From Hanamia caeni (GTDB taxonomy: Bacteria; Bacteroidota; Bacteroidia; Chitinophagales; Chitinophagaceae), in the NCBI RefSeq assembly GCF_003721595.1, contig NZ_RJJR01000002.1:434001-498000 (forward strand): DNA of 64,000 bases, given 5' to 3'. The notes beneath the pieces were generated by a model that saw only the letters and a program-made list of their open reading frames with translations, was not told where the DNA came from and ran no database searches. Made by a program: the position numbers and the translations under genes. This document shows positions 63,901-64,000 of the stretch, piece after piece (the first letter of the stretch is position 1; each line of letters opens with the position of its first letter).

Positions 63901-64000
63901 AACGCGTTATTTATTTGCTTTTAAAAATTGCAGTGAATTCTTTAACGATCTGTACCAAAATTTATTGCAATTTTTTTTCAAATGGGATAGGGTAGTTTTT

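Overview
The window is chromosomal DNA from a member of the phylum Bacteroidota, most likely family Chitinophagaceae or a close relative. The evidence is an AT-rich genome, near absence of Shine-Dalgarno sequences, promoter boxes of the form TAnnTTTG, a short SigA-type sigma factor without region 1.1, a type IX secretion sorting domain, DUF1003, DUF5995 and DUF5009-type proteins, a mevalonate operon, and an alpha-oxoamine synthase of the sphingolipid/sulfonolipid type. The taxonomic call is inference. I saw no rRNA, CRISPR array, insertion sequence, prophage or integrase, so this reads as ordinary core chromosome with lineage-specific pieces.

Layout. 0-10.6 kb: end of an MltD-like lytic transglycosylase, an extremely acidic protein, purA, a UvrD/PcrA helicase, an unusual HD-YitT fusion, comEC and purH. 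10.8-15.1 kb: a minus-strand mevalonate operon (HMG-CoA reductase, GYDIA-type GHMP kinase, diphosphomevalonate decarboxylase, mevalonate kinase). 15.4-22.9 kb: S9 peptidase, Gfo/Idh/MocA oxidoreductase, a PGM1-like ATP-grasp ligase and the (p)ppGpp enzyme Rsh. 23.2-25.8 kb: methionine synthesis (metY, metX) behind a candidate Cys/Met-rich leader peptide. 25.9-28.1 kb: a sugar nucleotidyltransferase and a kinase fused to a RapZ C-terminal domain, perhaps cell-wall sugar recycling. 28.2-36.3 kb: a lipoprotein, an HGSNAT-like acyltransferase, a sodium symporter, rimM, the primary sigma factor, a START-like protein and an LptF/LptG permease. 36.6-45.4 kb: M20 peptidase, MBL hydrolase, a large TolB-like/barrel protein, a CrtC/AttH-like type IX cargo, dgkA and a class III aminotransferase.

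45.7-48.6 kb is the translation/transcription block tRNA-Thr, tRNA-Tyr, tRNA-Thr, tRNA-Gly, tuf, tRNA-Trp, secE, nusG. It ends at a terminator rather than running into rplK. 48.6-57.7 kb is envelope-rich: a PolB-like exonuclease, OmpW/PorT-like barrels, a YXWGXW-type lipoprotein, a four-gene patatin/DUF5995/membrane/outer-membrane cluster, DUF1003 and an MFS transporter. 58-59.8 kb is cysteine synthesis (cysE, cysM). 60-61.2 kb holds two tandem PepSY-like secreted paralogs. 61.5-62.8 kb is the alpha-oxoamine synthase. The window ends with the PdeM phosphoesterase and a 44-residue lipoprotein.

Two signals not explained by gene content stand out. The first is a roughly 30-bp sequence (left part AAAAATCYGG, right part TTATTTGTTGCTTTACTG) that recurs at least 13 times on both strands, each time between genes. 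The second is the 17-codon Cys/Met-rich leader ORF before metY, with a hairpin that encloses its stop codon. Sulfur metabolism (metY, metX, cysE, cysM, and possibly the alpha-oxoamine synthase if it uses cysteate) is the main functional thread through the second half of the window.
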